In this document: one piece after another, positions 19,347 to 29,646 of the stretch
Layout of the letters: each line of letters opens with the position of its first letter
Position numbering within the stretch: the first letter of the stretch is position 1
Assembly (NCBI RefSeq): GCF_018282095.1
Contig: NZ_CP074126.1
Span: forward strand, 1 to 64,000
Reading direction: 5' to 3'
DNA from: Pseudovibrio brasiliensis
Lineage (GTDB): Bacteria > Pseudomonadota > Alphaproteobacteria > Rhizobiales > Stappiaceae
DNA: 64,000 bases
Position numbers and translations under genes: made by a program
The notes under the pieces: model-generated
What the model saw: only the letters and a program-made list of their open reading frames with translations
What the model was told of the DNA's origin: nothing
The model's database searches: none

Positions 19347-21101
19347 ATGCCCGGCAGCCAACGACAAAAAGAATCTGTAATCACCCATGCATTCAGATCT
19401 CTAAGGTCCGCACTGCTTGGAATCGGCGGCGTCAGCATGCTGTTGAATATTTTGATGCTGACTGGCCCCCTTTTTATGCTGCAGGTCTATGACCGTGTCC
19501 TAGCAAGTGGATCAGTGCCAACGCTGGTCGTTCTGGCAACACTTGTAGGCGTCCTCTTTCTTTTCTATGGCATTTTGGAAACGCTCCGCAGTCGTGTTCT
19601 TTCACGCCTTGGACAGCGTGTCGACGCCCAGCTCTCTGGTGTCTCCTACGAAATCTCAACAAGCTTGCCACTTATCCTTGGCCCGAAAGGCTCCAAGATG
19701 CGTCCGGTTCAGGATCTGGATCAGCTGCGCAGCTTCCTTTCCGGCCCCGGCCCTTCTGCCATATTCGATCTGCCCTGGATGCCGCTTTACTTCGGTATCG
19801 TGTACCTGTTCCACCCATATCTGGGCATGATGGCGATCGGTGGTGCGCTAGTGATCTGCGCGCTGGTTGGGCTGAATGAATTCACCTCCCGCCGGCCATC
19901 CAGTGAAGCCGCTGCTGAAACCAACCGCCGCTCCGCAATCGTGGAAGCCAGCCGTGCCAATGCCGAAGTCATTCAGGCCATGGGCATGATGGAGACCATG
20001 AAGAACAGATGGCACCAGGGAAATGACGCCTATCTGATCAAACAGCGCAAGGCAGGCGACAGAGCAGCTTTCTTTGCAACGGCAGTTAAAACCTTCCGCT
20101 TCGTGCTCCAGTCCGCCATGCTCGGCATGGGTGCCTGGCTTGTTATCCAGCAGGAAGTCACCTCCGGTGTGATGATTGCCTCTTCAATCATGTCCTCCCG
20201 TGCGCTGGCACCGGTTGAACAAGCCGTCTCCCAATGGAAAGGCTTCCTCGCAGCCCGTCAGGGTCTGGCACGTTTGCGCCGTGTGATTGAAAACAAGACC
20301 GACGCCAACAACGTGATGGAACTGCCTCTCCCTCACCAGAAGATAGATCTGGATGGCGTGGCATGCGGTCCTGTTGGTATCCGCCAACCAATCGTGCAAG
20401 GCATCTCATTCAGCCTCGCAGCAGGTGAAGGTCTGGGCGTGATCGGCAAATCCGGTTCCGGCAAATCCACCCTGTCCCGCTCAATCGTGGGCATCACCAA
20501 TGCCCTCACAGGCTCCATCCGCTTTGATGGGTCTGAGCTCGACCAATGGTCGTCCGACCGTATCGGTCAGTTCATCGGCTTTCTGCCTCAGGATATTCAG
20601 CTGTTTGATGGAACGGTTGCGGAAAACATCTCCCGCTTCAAGGAAGATGCAAACCCGGATGACGTCATCGAGGCAGCAAAGATCGCCAGCGTGCATGAGT
20701 TCATCACTGGCCTGCCTGACGGTTACAACACCGTTATCGGCACCGGCGGCTATGCCCTCTCCGGCGGCCAACGCCAGCGGATTGCCCTCGCCCGTGCCAT
20801 GTACGGCGAGCCATTCCTGATCGTGCTGGATGAGCCAAATTCCAACCTCGATTCTGAAGGTGAAGCATGCCTGACCCATGCGATCAAGCTCATGCGTGGT
20901 CGTGGCAAGATCGTCATTGTGATTGCCCACCGCCCAAGTGCGATTGCGGCAGTTGATAAAGTACTCGTGCTCAATGAAGGCCGTCAGGCTGCATTTGGCC
21001 CACGTGATGAGGTGATGAAACAACTCGTCACTCCGGTACAGACCCCGCAGGTGAAACCGAAGCAACCAGCTAAGGCTCCGCAGAAACAGGGAGCAGCGTG
21101 A
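19347..21101 (+). CDS. Type I secretion ABC transporter (PrtD type)
   Basis: This is a 584-residue inner-membrane half-transporter, exporting ATPase of a type I secretion system. Six membrane helices lie in residues about 20-310 (LLNILMLTGPLFMLQVYDRVLASGS is the family signature), then the nucleotide-binding domain with Walker A GKSGSGKST near 365, signature ALSGGQRQRIALARAM and Walker B FLIVLDEPNSNLD. It has no N-terminal C39 peptidase domain, consistent with a substrate lacking a double-glycine leader. The stop overlaps the adaptor start by one base. The immediately upstream modular protein is the obvious cargo. Confidence 0.93.
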   Translation: MPGSQRQKESVITHAFRSLRSALLGIGGVSMLLNILMLTGPLFMLQVYDRVLASGSVPTLVVLATLVGVLFLFYGILETLRSRVLSRLGQRVDAQLSGVSYEISTSLPLILGPKGSKMRPVQDLDQLRSFLSGPGPSAIFDLPWMPLYFGIVYLFHPYLGMMAIGGALVICALVGLNEFTSRRPSSEAAAETNRRSAIVEASRANAEVIQAMGMMETMKNRWHQGNDAYLIKQRKAGDRAAFFATAVKTFRFVLQSAMLGMGAWLVIQQEVTSGVMIASSIMSSRALAPVEQAVSQWKGFLAARQGLARLRRVIENKTDANNVMELPLPHQKIDLDGVACGPVGIRQPIVQGISFSLAAGEGLGVIGKSGSGKSTLSRSIVGITNALTGSIRFDGSELDQWSSDRIGQFIGFLPQDIQLFDGTVAENISRFKEDANPDDVIEAAKIASVHEFITGLPDGYNTVIGTGGYALSGGQRQRIALARAMYGEPFLIVLDEPNSNLDSEGEACLTHAIKLMRGRGKIVIVIAHRPSAIAAVDKVLVLNEGRQAAFGPRDEVMKQLVTPVQTPQVKPKQPAKAPQKQGAA

Positions 21102-22414
21102 TGCATAATCATTCTGAAAGCGACAAACAGCTAAAAGGTAGCATCCGGTTTCACCTGATCTGCGCTGGTCTTCTGGTCGTCATCCTCGTTGGAGGCGTCG
21201 GCCTCTGGGGAGGCCTGATGGAAATCCGCGGTGCGATCATCGCTCCCGGCACCATCGTTGTTGAAACCAACACCAAGAACGTTCAGCACATGGAAGGCGG
21301 CATTGTTCGCTCCATCATGGTGACCGACGGGGACACCGTAGATGCTGGCGACACCCTGCTTCGTCTTGATGATACAGTGACCAGAGCAAATCTGGCTGTC
21401 GTCACCAAGCAGCTGGACAATCTCTACTCTCAGGAAGCCCGTTTGATTGCAGAACGGGACGGCGAAGAGGAAATCCTGTTTCCCACACGAGCTGCCGACG
21501 ATGCGCATTCTCAGGTGCTGAACACCATTCAGGAAGGTCAGCGCCGCATGATGGTGGCAAAGACCAAGAACCTGCGTGGTCGTCAGGACCAGATGCGGGC
21601 TCAGATTGAGCAATACAAAAAGCAGATTGATGGTCTGTCTCAGCAGCGAGATGCCAAGGAAATCGAAATTGGCCTGATCGATGGTGAGCTTGAAGACCTG
21701 CACAAGTTGCTCGCTAAAAAGCTGGTCACAGAATCCCGTGTAACGGCCCTTAAGCGTGAGAAAACCAAGCTTCAGGGTGAGTATGGTGACTTTATAGCCC
21801 AGATCGCCAAGACTGAAGAAGCCATTGCAGAACGTAATATCCAGATCATGCAGATCGAAGAAGATGTCATGACCAAGACGTTGGAACAGCTTCAGCAGGT
21901 GCGAGCGGAAGTTGCGCAACTTGAAGAGAAAAAGATCGCAGCTCAGGACCAGTTGATGCGCATGGAAATCAAGTCACCGCAATCTGGCACAGTGCACGAT
22001 CTCACCATTCACACCATCGGCGGTGTTATCGCGCCCGGTGAAGTAGTGATGCAAATCGTGCCGCGAGAAGATGTGCTCGTGATTGAAGCTCAGGTACAGC
22101 CTATCGATGTGGATCAGTTAACCCCCAATCAGGAAGCAACGATCCGACTGCCAAGCTTTGACCAGCGCACAACGCCAGAGCTGACAGCTGCTGTGAAAAC
22201 GATCTCACCTGACTTGCTGGAAGATCCGAAAACAGGTCTTAGCTTCTATATGGCCGAGTTGACCATCTCTGAGGATGAAATGGATAAATTGGGCGGCAAG
22301 AACCTGGTACCAGGTATGCCGGTTGAGGCATTCATTCAGACAGAGAACCGCACGGTGATCTCATACATCATGAAGCCAATGGTCGATCAGATCGCCCATG
22401 CTATGAGAGAATAG
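21101..22414 (+). CDS. Type I secretion periplasmic adaptor (HlyD/PrtE family)
   Basis: This is a 437-residue membrane-fusion protein linking the ABC exporter to a TolC-type outer-membrane channel. A short cytoplasmic N-terminus, one membrane anchor (about residues 18-40), a biotinyl-lipoyl half-motif (VQHMEGGIVRSIMVTDGD), a long coiled-coil hairpin (about 95-285, Gln/Glu/Lys rich) and a beta-barrel region follow in the standard order. ATG 21101 shares one base with the upstream TGA; a GTG at 21098 is less likely. No tolC gene is present, so the outer-membrane partner is encoded elsewhere. Confidence 0.92.
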   Translation: MHNHSESDKQLKGSIRFHLICAGLLVVILVGGVGLWGGLMEIRGAIIAPGTIVVETNTKNVQHMEGGIVRSIMVTDGDTVDAGDTLLRLDDTVTRANLAVVTKQLDNLYSQEARLIAERDGEEEILFPTRAADDAHSQVLNTIQEGQRRMMVAKTKNLRGRQDQMRAQIEQYKKQIDGLSQQRDAKEIEIGLIDGELEDLHKLLAKKLVTESRVTALKREKTKLQGEYGDFIAQIAKTEEAIAERNIQIMQIEEDVMTKTLEQLQQVRAEVAQLEEKKIAAQDQLMRMEIKSPQSGTVHDLTIHTIGGVIAPGEVVMQIVPREDVLVIEAQVQPIDVDQLTPNQEATIRLPSFDQRTTPELTAAVKTISPDLLEDPKTGLSFYMAELTISEDEMDKLGGKNLVPGMPVEAFIQTENRTVISYIMKPMVDQIAHAMRE

Positions 22415-22440
22415 GGGCAAGCTCCCCTATTCCTTCTTTA
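22409..22440 (+). terminator. Terminator after the type I secretion operon
   Basis: GAATAGGGG (22409-22417) pairs perfectly with CCCCTATTC (22424-22432), 6-base loop, then CTTCTTT. The left arm includes the adaptor stop codon. Confidence 0.8.
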
Positions 22441-22450
22441 TTGCGCAAGT

Positions 22451-22479
22451 GTTGAGGCTGCTTACCAGCCAGCCTCAAC
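22451..22479 (-). terminator. Terminator of betIAB
   Basis: GTTGAGGCTG (22451-22460) pairs perfectly with CAGCCTCAAC (22470-22479). One arm lies in the last codons of betB. The tail on the minus strand is not a clean T-run, so this may work together with the adjacent convergent hairpin. Confidence 0.6.
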
Positions 22480-23958
22480 ATCACCCATCTCAACATAGAT
22501 GCTCTTCACCTGAGAGTACTGATCCAGCGCCCACTGACCGTTCTCACGACCGATACCGGAATGTTTGAAGCCACCAAATGGCATCTCAACCGGGGTCAGG
22601 TTGTAGTTGTTGATCCAGCAAGTACCTGCTTCCAACTGATCAATCACACGGTAAGCACGCTGAATGTCCTTGGTGAACACAGCGGCAGCCAAACCAAACT
22701 CGGTGTTGTTTGCACGGCGGATCACATCAGCTTCATCATCAAAGTCCAGCACGCACATCACAGGGCCAAAGATCTCTTCACACGCAATGCGCATGTCGTC
22801 TTTTACTTCTGTGAAGATGGTTGGCTCAACAAACAGGCCGCGGCCAAGACCATCCACCTGCGGACGACCACCACCAGCGTATAAAACAGCACCTTCGCTC
22901 TGGCCGATAGCGATGTAGTCCATCACTTTTTCCAGCTGAGCTTTGGAAACAAGCGGACCAAGCTGCGTATCTTCGTTGAGCGGATCACCAATCAGGATCT
23001 TCTCAGTACGCTCTTTCAGACGTTTCAGAAATTCTTCCTTGATGGAAGAATGAACGAATACGCGCGTACCGTTGGAGCAGATCTGACCAGTGGAGTAGAA
23101 GTTAGCATTCATCGCCGCAGCAACAGCATTGTCGATGTCACTATCTTCAAAAATTACGATCGGAGATTTGCCGCCCAGTTCAAGGCTCATATGCTTCAGC
23201 TGAGAAGCTGCTTTTTCCGCAACCTTCATGCCTGTTGGCACAGAACCAGTCAGGGAAACCTTGGCAATGTCAGGATGCGCCACGAGAGCTGCCGCTGCGT
23301 CTCGGTCCGCCTGCACCACGTTGAACACACCATCCGGTAGGCCCGCTTCACGGAAGATCTCAGCAAGCTTCAGTGCAGACAGGCAGGTCACTTCAGAAGG
23401 CTTGAAGATCATTGCGTTACCCGCTGCCAGAGCAGGTGCTGCTTTCCACGCTGCAATCTGGATTGGATAGTTCCACGCGCCAATGCCAAGGCAGATACCC
23501 AGTGGCTCGCGCTTCGTCAGAGCATAAGAGCCGCCAAGGTCGATGTGCTCACCGTTGGACGTCGCAGCAACGCTCGCAAAGTATTCCAGCGCTTCCGCAC
23601 CAGAAGCAGCGTCAGCAACCAGTGTTTCCTGCAGTGGCTTACCGGTATCAAGCGTTTCCAGTTCGGAAAGTTCACGGTTCCGCTCACGCATCAGATCAGC
23701 AGCCTTGCGCAGAACGCGAGAGCGCTCAGCAGGTGCCATAGAGCGCCAGATCGCAAAGCCGGTACGGGCAGAAGCAACCGCTTTGGTGATGATCGCCGGT
23801 GTTGCGGAATGAACGCGCGCAATCACCTCCTGCGTTGCTGGGTAAAGGCTCAGGATCTCCTCACCCATCGTGTCTTCAACGTAAGTGCCGCCGATGAAGT
23901 GAGATCCACTAGGCTGCGCACGCAGGGATGCATTTGTCAGAGTATCTGTTTTCGTCAT
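22462..23958 (-). CDS. betB: Betaine aldehyde dehydrogenase
   Basis: This NAD(P)-dependent enzyme oxidises betaine aldehyde to the osmoprotectant glycine betaine. The 498-residue product has the aldehyde dehydrogenase fold with [10 protein letters not shown], catalytic Glu in [10 protein letters not shown] and nucleophile Cys294 in [15 protein letters not shown]. The family-specific C-terminal [14 protein letters not shown] is intact. It is the last gene of betI-betA-betB, 15 bases after betA. Confidence 0.95.
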   Translation of the reverse strand: MTKTDTLTNASLRAQPSGSHFIGGTYVEDTMGEEILSLYPATQEVIARVHSATPAIITKAVASARTGFAIWRSMAPAERSRVLRKAADLMRERNRELSELETLDTGKPLQETLVADAASGAEALEYFASVAATSNGEHIDLGGSYALTKREPLGICLGIGAWNYPIQIAAWKAAPALAAGNAMIFKPSEVTCLSALKLAEIFREAGLPDGVFNVVQADRDAAAALVAHPDIAKVSLTGSVPTGMKVAEKAASQLKHMSLELGGKSPIVIFEDSDIDNAVAAAMNANFYSTGQICSNGTRVFVHSSIKEEFLKRLKERTEKILIGDPLNEDTQLGPLVSKAQLEKVMDYIAIGQSEGAVLYAGGGRPQVDGLGRGLFVEPTIFTEVKDDMRIACEEIFGPVMCVLDFDDEADVIRRANNTEFGLAAAVFTKDIQRAYRVIDQLEAGTCWINNYNLTPVEMPFGGFKHSGIGRENGQWALDQYSQVKSIYVEMGDVEAGW

Positions 23959-23973
23959 TTCTTAATCCAACAC

Positions 23974-25626
23974 TTAACGTTGTTCGTTCTGCCAGTTCGG
24001 GTGTACCCACGCCTGCTTGTCACTGGCAGGAAGCATACCTTTTCCAAGAATATGGTCAGCTGCCTTCTCACCAACCATGATGGAAGGCGCGTTGAGGTTT
24101 CCGTTTGTAATCTGCGGGAAGATGGAGCTATCCGCAACGCGCAAACCGTCAACACCAATCACACGACATTCGCTGTCTACCACAGCAGTTTCGTCGTTCG
24201 CGTCACCCATTTTACAGGTGCCGCATGGGTGGAACGCGCTTTCAACGTGTTCCTTGATGAATCCATTTAGCTGCTCGTCCGTTTCAACGTCGCTGCCCGG
24301 CTGAATTTCCTTACCGCGGAACGGATCAAACGCATGCTGTGCAAAGAGCTCGCGGGTCAAGCGAATGCAGGCACGAAAGTCTTCCCAGTCCTCTTCGTGG
24401 CTCATGTAGTTGAACTGCACATTTGGCTTGTCCATTGGGTCTGCGGACTGCAGGGTCACTGCACCGCGAGACTTGGAGCGCATCGGTCCCACATGAACCT
24501 GATAGCCATGCCCTTCAGCCGCCGCCTGCCCGTCATAACGCACCGCAAATGGTAGGAAGTGGAACTGAATGTCAGGATACTTCACACCCGCCTTGGAGCG
24601 AATGAAGCCACAGGTTTCAAAGTGGTTTGAAGTGCCCAGGCCAGATTTGATCAGCTGCCACTGTGCGCCAATCACCCCTTTGGAGAGCAGGTTCCAGTGC
24701 TTGTAAAGCGTAATCGGCTGCGTACAGGCCTGCTGGATGTAAAGCTCCAGATGGTCCTGCAGGTTCGCGCCAACGCCTTTACGGTCAGCAACCACATCAA
24801 TACCCAGCGCAGAGAGAGCCGCTGCGTCGCCAATGCCGGAATGCATCAGCAGCTTTGGTGAGTTGATGGAGGATGCAGAAACGATCACTTCGCGGGTGCA
24901 TTTCAGCTGATGAAGCTGCCCACTGCGCATGTACTCAACACCAACAGCACGCTTACCTTCCATGAGGACACGGTTCACATGTGCGCCGGAGATGATTTCG
25001 AGGTTCTCACGCCCTTTGATCGGCCAGAGATAGGCGTTGGAAGCAGACCAGCGACGGCCATCATGCACCGTCATTTCCATCTCGCCAAAGCCTTCTTGGC
25101 GATAACCGTTGTAGTCCTCAGTACGCGCATAACCAGCTTCTTCACCAGCCTTCACAAAGGCTTCGTAAAGCGGGCTCCATAGCGATCCGCGAGAAACATG
25201 CAGCGGACCAGATCGCCCGCGCCAGCCTTCATCACCAGAGGTCGCGTTTTCAAGGCGCTCGAAGTAAGGCAGAACATCTTGATAACCCCAGCCTTTCGCG
25301 CCCATCTCTTCCCAGGTGTCAAAGTCGCAGGCATTGCCGCGCACATACACCATGCCGTTGATGGAGGAAGAGCCGCCAATCACCTTACCGCGTGGCAAAG
25401 CAAGCCGACGTCCGTCCAGATGCGGCTCAGGCGCACTCTCATAGCCCCAGTCGTAACGGGACATGTTCATCGGATAAGATAAAGCGGCAGGCATCTGGAT
25501 GAATGGCCCGATATCCGTGCCGCCAAACTCCAGCAAAACCACCTTGTTTTGGGGATTATCAGAAAGACGGTTTGCCAGGGCGCAACCAGCAGAGCCAGCG
25601 CCTACAATAATGAAATCTGCAGTCAT
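23974..25626 (-). CDS. betA: Choline dehydrogenase (GMC family)
   Basis: This FAD-dependent, membrane-associated oxidase converts choline to betaine aldehyde. The 550-residue product starts [21 protein letters not shown] (Rossmann GxGxxG for FAD), has [21 protein letters not shown] (GMC signature 1), [18 protein letters not shown] (signature 2) and the catalytic His in [13 protein letters not shown]. Length matches bacterial BetA. It lies between betI (35 bases upstream) and betB. Confidence 0.95.
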   Translation of the reverse strand: MTADFIIVGAGSAGCALANRLSDNPQNKVVLLEFGGTDIGPFIQMPAALSYPMNMSRYDWGYESAPEPHLDGRRLALPRGKVIGGSSSINGMVYVRGNACDFDTWEEMGAKGWGYQDVLPYFERLENATSGDEGWRGRSGPLHVSRGSLWSPLYEAFVKAGEEAGYARTEDYNGYRQEGFGEMEMTVHDGRRWSASNAYLWPIKGRENLEIISGAHVNRVLMEGKRAVGVEYMRSGQLHQLKCTREVIVSASSINSPKLLMHSGIGDAAALSALGIDVVADRKGVGANLQDHLELYIQQACTQPITLYKHWNLLSKGVIGAQWQLIKSGLGTSNHFETCGFIRSKAGVKYPDIQFHFLPFAVRYDGQAAAEGHGYQVHVGPMRSKSRGAVTLQSADPMDKPNVQFNYMSHEEDWEDFRACIRLTRELFAQHAFDPFRGKEIQPGSDVETDEQLNGFIKEHVESAFHPCGTCKMGDANDETAVVDSECRVIGVDGLRVADSSIFPQITNGNLNAPSIMVGEKAADHILGKGMLPASDKQAWVHPNWQNEQR

Positions 25627-25661
25627 TGTATTCTCTTGGGCTATAAGCCGTATTCCAGTTT

Positions 25662-26264
25662 TTATTGTGGGGTATCTGTCGTTTCAAAGCTGTCGAAACA
25701 TTTCTTCACGTAGTCCTGAACCAGCATCGTTGCTGGCGATCCGTCAGGTCGGTTGGTCGTCAGCACGCATTGCAGCCAAAGCCCGTCAATCATCGCAGCT
25801 GTGCCCTCAGCCGCAGTAATTGCCGTCTCTCGATCCGTAACGCGATGGAACTCGGCGGTGAGGTTCGATATCAGCCGCCGATGATAAACTTGCAGCAAGC
25901 GACGCGTTGCAGGCTCGGTGCGCGCCACCACGTAAAACGCAAACCAGGCCGAGATAACCGAAGGCTGAAACTGCTCATCGCTGAAGTTGGTATGGATGAT
26001 CGCATCGATCCGCTCCACAGGTGTCTTGGCTTTCAGCAGGCGGCTTCGTGATTGCTTGCTCAGATCCGTCAGCAGGAAGCTCATGGTCGCGTTGAACACA
26101 GCTGCCTTTGAGCCGAAATAGTGATGCGGCAGCCCTGTCGAGACGCCAGCATTCTTGGCGATGTCCGCCATTGTGGTCGCAGCATACCCCTTCTCATGGA
26201 TCGCTTTGATCGTCCCCATGATGATCGAGGTTCTACGTTCCTCTTCCATTCCGACTTTAGGCAT
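25662..26264 (-). CDS. betI: Choline-responsive TetR-family repressor BetI
   Basis: This is a 200-residue repressor of choline-to-betaine genes. The N-terminus [14 protein letters not shown] is the characteristic BetI start; helix-turn-helix [24 protein letters not shown] lies at about residues 28-52, and the C-terminal TetR_C domain binds choline. The frame is open to a GTG at 26279, but ATG 26264 gives the conserved N-terminus. A BetI-type palindrome sits just upstream, so it is autoregulated and probably also controls the divergent choXWV genes. Confidence 0.93.
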   Translation of the reverse strand: MPKVGMEEERRTSIIMGTIKAIHEKGYAATTMADIAKNAGVSTGLPHHYFGSKAAVFNATMSFLLTDLSKQSRSRLLKAKTPVERIDAIIHTNFSDEQFQPSVISAWFAFYVVARTEPATRRLLQVYHRRLISNLTAEFHRVTDRETAITAAEGTAAMIDGLWLQCVLTTNRPDGSPATMLVQDYVKKCFDSFETTDTPQ

Positions 26265-26287
26265 GCGCGCCGCACTCACTCCAAGAT

Positions 26288-26308
26288 TATTTTTATTGAA
26301 CGTTCAAT
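26288..26308. promoter_or_regulatory. BetI-type operator
   Basis: ATTGAACGTTCAAT (26295-26308) is a perfect 14-bp palindrome. On the minus strand the context TTGATTGAACGTTCAATAAAA (given up to 20 bases: starts TTGATTGAACG) closely matches the BetI site as I remember it from enterobacteria. It is about 30 bases from the betI start. A second palindrome, GTTCTTAGAAC, lies at 26320-26330. Confidence 0.75.
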
Positions 26309-26536
26309 CAATAAAAATAGTTCTTAGAACATTTTGGAGCTTTTGAAAAGTATTGCACTCCGATTTATCGTAATTAATATCTGGTGGAGAGGTTGCCTTT
26401 AGTCCATCGGGTCTTTATTAGCTTAGGTGAACGAAGGAATTTGAAAATTTAATTATCGGCTGAAGAGTGTTTGGGACATGTTTTCTACACAATTCTACGG
26501 CTCTATTAAATAAATACCGAAATTGGGGAGATTTAC

Positions 26537-27493
26537 ATGAGTGTTGCTAGTAGCCTGGTAAAGAAACTTTCTACTTCTGCTTCAGTACTATTACTGATCA
26601 CTGGGTCAGCTCTCGCCGCAGAAGCGGAAGCCTGTAAAACCGTACGCTTCTCCGACGTGGGCTGGACAGACATCACCGCAACCACCGCAACAGCAACCTC
26701 TGTTCTGGATGCGATTGGTTACGAAACAGACGTAAAAGTACTTTCCGTGCCAGTAACTTACGCGTCTCTCGCAAACAATGATATCGATGTATTCCTTGGC
26801 AACTGGATGCCAACAATGGAAGCTGATATCGCGAAATATCGTGAAGCTGGCACCGTTGATACTGTTCAAACCAACCTGACTGGCGCCAAGTATACTTTGG
26901 CTGTTCCTAAGTATACCTACGACAAGGGTTTGAAGGACTTTGCCGACATCGCAAAATTCTCTGGTGACCTTGATGGCGAGATCTACGGCATTGAAGCAGG
27001 CAACGACGGTAACCGTCTTATCCTTGATATGATCGAGAAAAACGCATTCGGCCTGAAGGGATTCGAACTCGTCGAATCATCTGAAGCTGGCATGCTGTCT
27101 CAGGTTGCTCGTAAGACCCGCAAGGATCAGGACATCGTCTTCCTCGGTTGGGCTCCGCACCCAATGAACTCCAACTTTGAGCTGAAGTACCTCACCGGTG
27201 GTGACGAGTTCTTCGGTCCAAACTTCGGTGGTGCAGACGTTCTCACCAACACCCGCGCTGGCTACTCTGCAGAGTGCGCAAACATGGGTAAGTTCCTTCA
27301 GAACCTCACCTTCTCCCTGGAGATGGAAAATGAGATCATGAATGCGATCCTGAACGACGGTGAAGAACCAACTGATGCGGCAAAGGCATGGATCAAGAAG
27401 AACCCAGAGTCTCTTGATAAATGGCTGAATGGCGTAACAACCTTCGACGGTAAAGACGGCTTGGCTGCTGCAAAGGCTGCGTTCGGCCTCTAA
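26537..27493 (+). CDS. choX: Choline ABC transporter, periplasmic binding protein ChoX
   Basis: This is a 318-residue type II solute-binding protein that captures choline. Signal peptide (cleavage near SALA-AE, residue about 28), then VRFSDVGWTDITATTATATSVLDAIGYE, the ChoX/ProX opening. Trp and Tyr residues (DVGW, FLGNWMPT, FLGWAPHPM) suit an aromatic box for a quaternary ammonium group. GGGGAG lies upstream of ATG 26537. It is the first gene of choXWV and is followed by a strong hairpin before choW. Confidence 0.92.
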   Translation: MSVASSLVKKLSTSASVLLLITGSALAAEAEACKTVRFSDVGWTDITATTATATSVLDAIGYETDVKVLSVPVTYASLANNDIDVFLGNWMPTMEADIAKYREAGTVDTVQTNLTGAKYTLAVPKYTYDKGLKDFADIAKFSGDLDGEIYGIEAGNDGNRLILDMIEKNAFGLKGFELVESSEAGMLSQVARKTRKDQDIVFLGWAPHPMNSNFELKYLTGGDEFFGPNFGGADVLTNTRAGYSAECANMGKFLQNLTFSLEMENEIMNAILNDGEEPTDAAKAWIKKNPESLDKWLNGVTTFDGKDGLAAAKAAFGL

Positions 27494-27516
27494 GCGTCAT
27501 TACCGAGCATAATTTG

Positions 27517-27556
27517 AGAGGCGGATGCGATAAACTCGCACTCCGCCTCTTAGCGC
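27517..27556 (+). terminator. Attenuator-like hairpin between choX and choW
   Basis: AGAGGCGGATGCGA (27517-27530) pairs with TCGCA-C-TCCGCCTCT (27536-27550), a 14-bp stem with one bulged C and a 5-base loop. The tail (TAGCGCGTTTT) has a short T-run. It probably raises choX mRNA over choWV. Confidence 0.75.
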
Positions 27557-27700
27557 GTTTTCCGGAACCTTCCGACAACCGGAATAATCAATGCGCAACT
27601 GGGGCAAGCTGCATGTCGGTATCAAGCTTTTTGCATCTCGCCTGATTGATTTGAATTACGTTAACGCGTTGATATACAATAACAAAATCTGAGGTTTCCC

Positions 27701-28546
27701 GTGGAGTGGCTAACAGAGCATAAACTACCCATTGGCAAATGGGCCAAGTGGTACGTTGACTGGCTCACTGACAACGCAAGTGGCTTTTTCGATGCAATTT
27801 CCGTTGCAATCGAATGGCTGATCGACAGTGTACTATGGCTTTTGCAAGCCCCTCACCCGCTCGGCATTGTCGTTATTGCCACCGGTCTGGCCTTTGTGGT
27901 CAGAAGGTCCGTCATGTTCTCCGTGTTTGTTGCTCTGAGCCTGCTGCTCATCATCAATCAGGGCTACTGGGATGAAACCACAGAAACGCTGGCGCTGATC
28001 CTCAGTTCCACATTCATCTGTATGTTGATCGGTATTCCTGTCGGCGTTTATTCCGCACACCACCCAAAATTCTTCTCTTGGGTGCGTCCTGTGCTGGACT
28101 TGATGCAGACAATCCCGACATTCGTGTACCTGATCCCTGCCCTCATCCTGTTTGGTCTGGGTGTGGTTCCGGGTCTGATCTCTACAGTCGTTTTCGCTCT
28201 GCCAGCTTCAATCCGCCTGACCCAGATTGGCGTTGCTTCCACTCCAAAGCACCTGCTGGAAGCTGGTGAAGCCTTTGGCGCTACCTACTGGCAGAAGCTC
28301 TTCAAGATCGAGTTGCCATACGCCCTGCCAAACATTATGGCAGGCCTGACCCAAACCATCATGTTGTCCCTGTCCATGGTCGTGATCGCTGCCCTCGTTG
28401 GCGCGGATGGCCTCGGCGTGCCAACACTGCGCGCACTGAACACAGTGAACATCGCAAAAGGGTTTGAAGTTGGCATCGCAATCGTTCTGGTCGCTATCGT
28501 GCTGGACCGCTTCTTCAAAAGCTCAGAAGATAAGGGCGGCAAATAA
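27701..28546 (+). CDS. choW: Choline ABC transporter permease ChoW
   Basis: This is a 281-residue inner-membrane permease of the ProW/OpuAB family with six hydrophobic segments. The conserved coupling motif region EAGEAFGATYWQKLFKIELPYALPNIMAGL is present (EAA loop). The start is GTG 27701 with GAGG at 6 bases. The stop overlaps the choV start (TAATG). Confidence 0.93.
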   Translation: MEWLTEHKLPIGKWAKWYVDWLTDNASGFFDAISVAIEWLIDSVLWLLQAPHPLGIVVIATGLAFVVRRSVMFSVFVALSLLLIINQGYWDETTETLALILSSTFICMLIGIPVGVYSAHHPKFFSWVRPVLDLMQTIPTFVYLIPALILFGLGVVPGLISTVVFALPASIRLTQIGVASTPKHLLEAGEAFGATYWQKLFKIELPYALPNIMAGLTQTIMLSLSMVVIAALVGADGLGVPTLRALNTVNIAKGFEVGIAIVLVAIVLDRFFKSSEDKGGK

Positions 28547-29589
28547 TGACCAATCCTGTTGTTTCCTTCAAAAACCTGTCCATCGTCTTTGGCGAAAAGC
28601 CAGACGCTGCCCTGCCCCTGATTGATGCTGGCAAAAACCGCGCTGAAATTCAGGAAGAAACCGGTCAGCTGGTCGGTGTTGCCAACGCGACCTTCGATAT
28701 CCAGCAGGGCGAACTGCTCGTCCTGATGGGTCTGTCCGGTTCCGGCAAATCCACCCTGCTCCGCGCCATCAATGGCCTCAACAAGGTCTGCCGCGGTGAA
28801 ATTCTGGTGGCGGATGACGGCGAACAGGTCAACCCAACCACCTGCTCTGCCGCACGCCTACGCAAACTGCGCCGCGAGCGCGTTGCAATGGTGTTCCAGC
28901 AGTTCGGCTTGCTGCCATGGCGTACTGTCCGCGACAACGTTGGCTTTGGTCTGGAACTCTCCGGTATTCCGAAGACCCAGCGTCTTGAACGCGTTGAAGA
29001 GCAGCTGGAACTCGTCGGTCTCGGTGGCTGGGGTGACAAATACGTGCATGAGCTTTCCGGCGGTATGCAGCAGCGCGTTGGTCTGGCCCGAGCCTTTGCG
29101 ACCGATGCTCCAATCCTGCTGATGGACGAACCGTTCTCCGCTCTGGACCCCCTCATCCGCAGCCACTTGCAGGATGAGCTGCTGGACCTCCAGGAAAAGC
29201 TGCACAGAACCATCGTGTTCGTGAGCCACGACCTCGACGAAGCCGCTAAAATCGGCAACCGCATCGCCATTATGGAAGGTGGCCATGTCGTGCAGATCGG
29301 CACGCCGCAGGAGATCGTGAAGAATCCGGTCGATGAGTACGTTGAATCCTTCGTGGCCCACATGAACCCGCTCAACGTTCTGCACGCAGAAGACATCATG
29401 ACCAATCTGTCAGATGCAAGCGCAGACATCATCGTGAGCGTCGACGATATGCCGAGGTGCACTGCTAAGCAGATGATCCGTGATGTGATTGAAATGAAGC
29501 GCAAACATGCTGGCCCAATCGCAGTTTTCCGCGGCGACCGCCCCGTCGGCATCATCCGCGAACAAGAAATCATGGACTGCTTCGTCTAA
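28546..29589 (+). CDS. choV: Choline ABC transporter ATP-binding protein ChoV
   Basis: This is a 347-residue ATPase of the ProV/OpuAA family. Walker A GLSGSGKST (about 64-72), Q-loop VFQQFGLLPWRTV, signature LSGGMQQRVGLARAFA, Walker B ILLMDEPFSALDP, and a C-terminal regulatory extension of about 80 residues resembling a shortened CBS region. The N-terminal insert with DAGKNRAEIQEETG is typical of ChoV. It is last in choXWV and followed by a clear terminator. Confidence 0.94.
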   Translation: MTNPVVSFKNLSIVFGEKPDAALPLIDAGKNRAEIQEETGQLVGVANATFDIQQGELLVLMGLSGSGKSTLLRAINGLNKVCRGEILVADDGEQVNPTTCSAARLRKLRRERVAMVFQQFGLLPWRTVRDNVGFGLELSGIPKTQRLERVEEQLELVGLGGWGDKYVHELSGGMQQRVGLARAFATDAPILLMDEPFSALDPLIRSHLQDELLDLQEKLHRTIVFVSHDLDEAAKIGNRIAIMEGGHVVQIGTPQEIVKNPVDEYVESFVAHMNPLNVLHAEDIMTNLSDASADIIVSVDDMPRCTAKQMIRDVIEMKRKHAGPIAVFRGDRPVGIIREQEIMDCFV

Positions 29590-29611
29590 GTAAACCCAAA
29601 TCATCGATTCC

Positions 29612-29646
29612 AAACAGGCGCATCCTCAAAGGTGCGCCTGTTTTTG
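29612..29646 (+). terminator. Rho-independent terminator after choXWV
   Basis: ACAGGCGCA (29614-29622) pairs with TGCGCCTGT (29633-29641), the stem is extended by CC/GG past a bulge, and five T residues follow. Confidence 0.9.
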
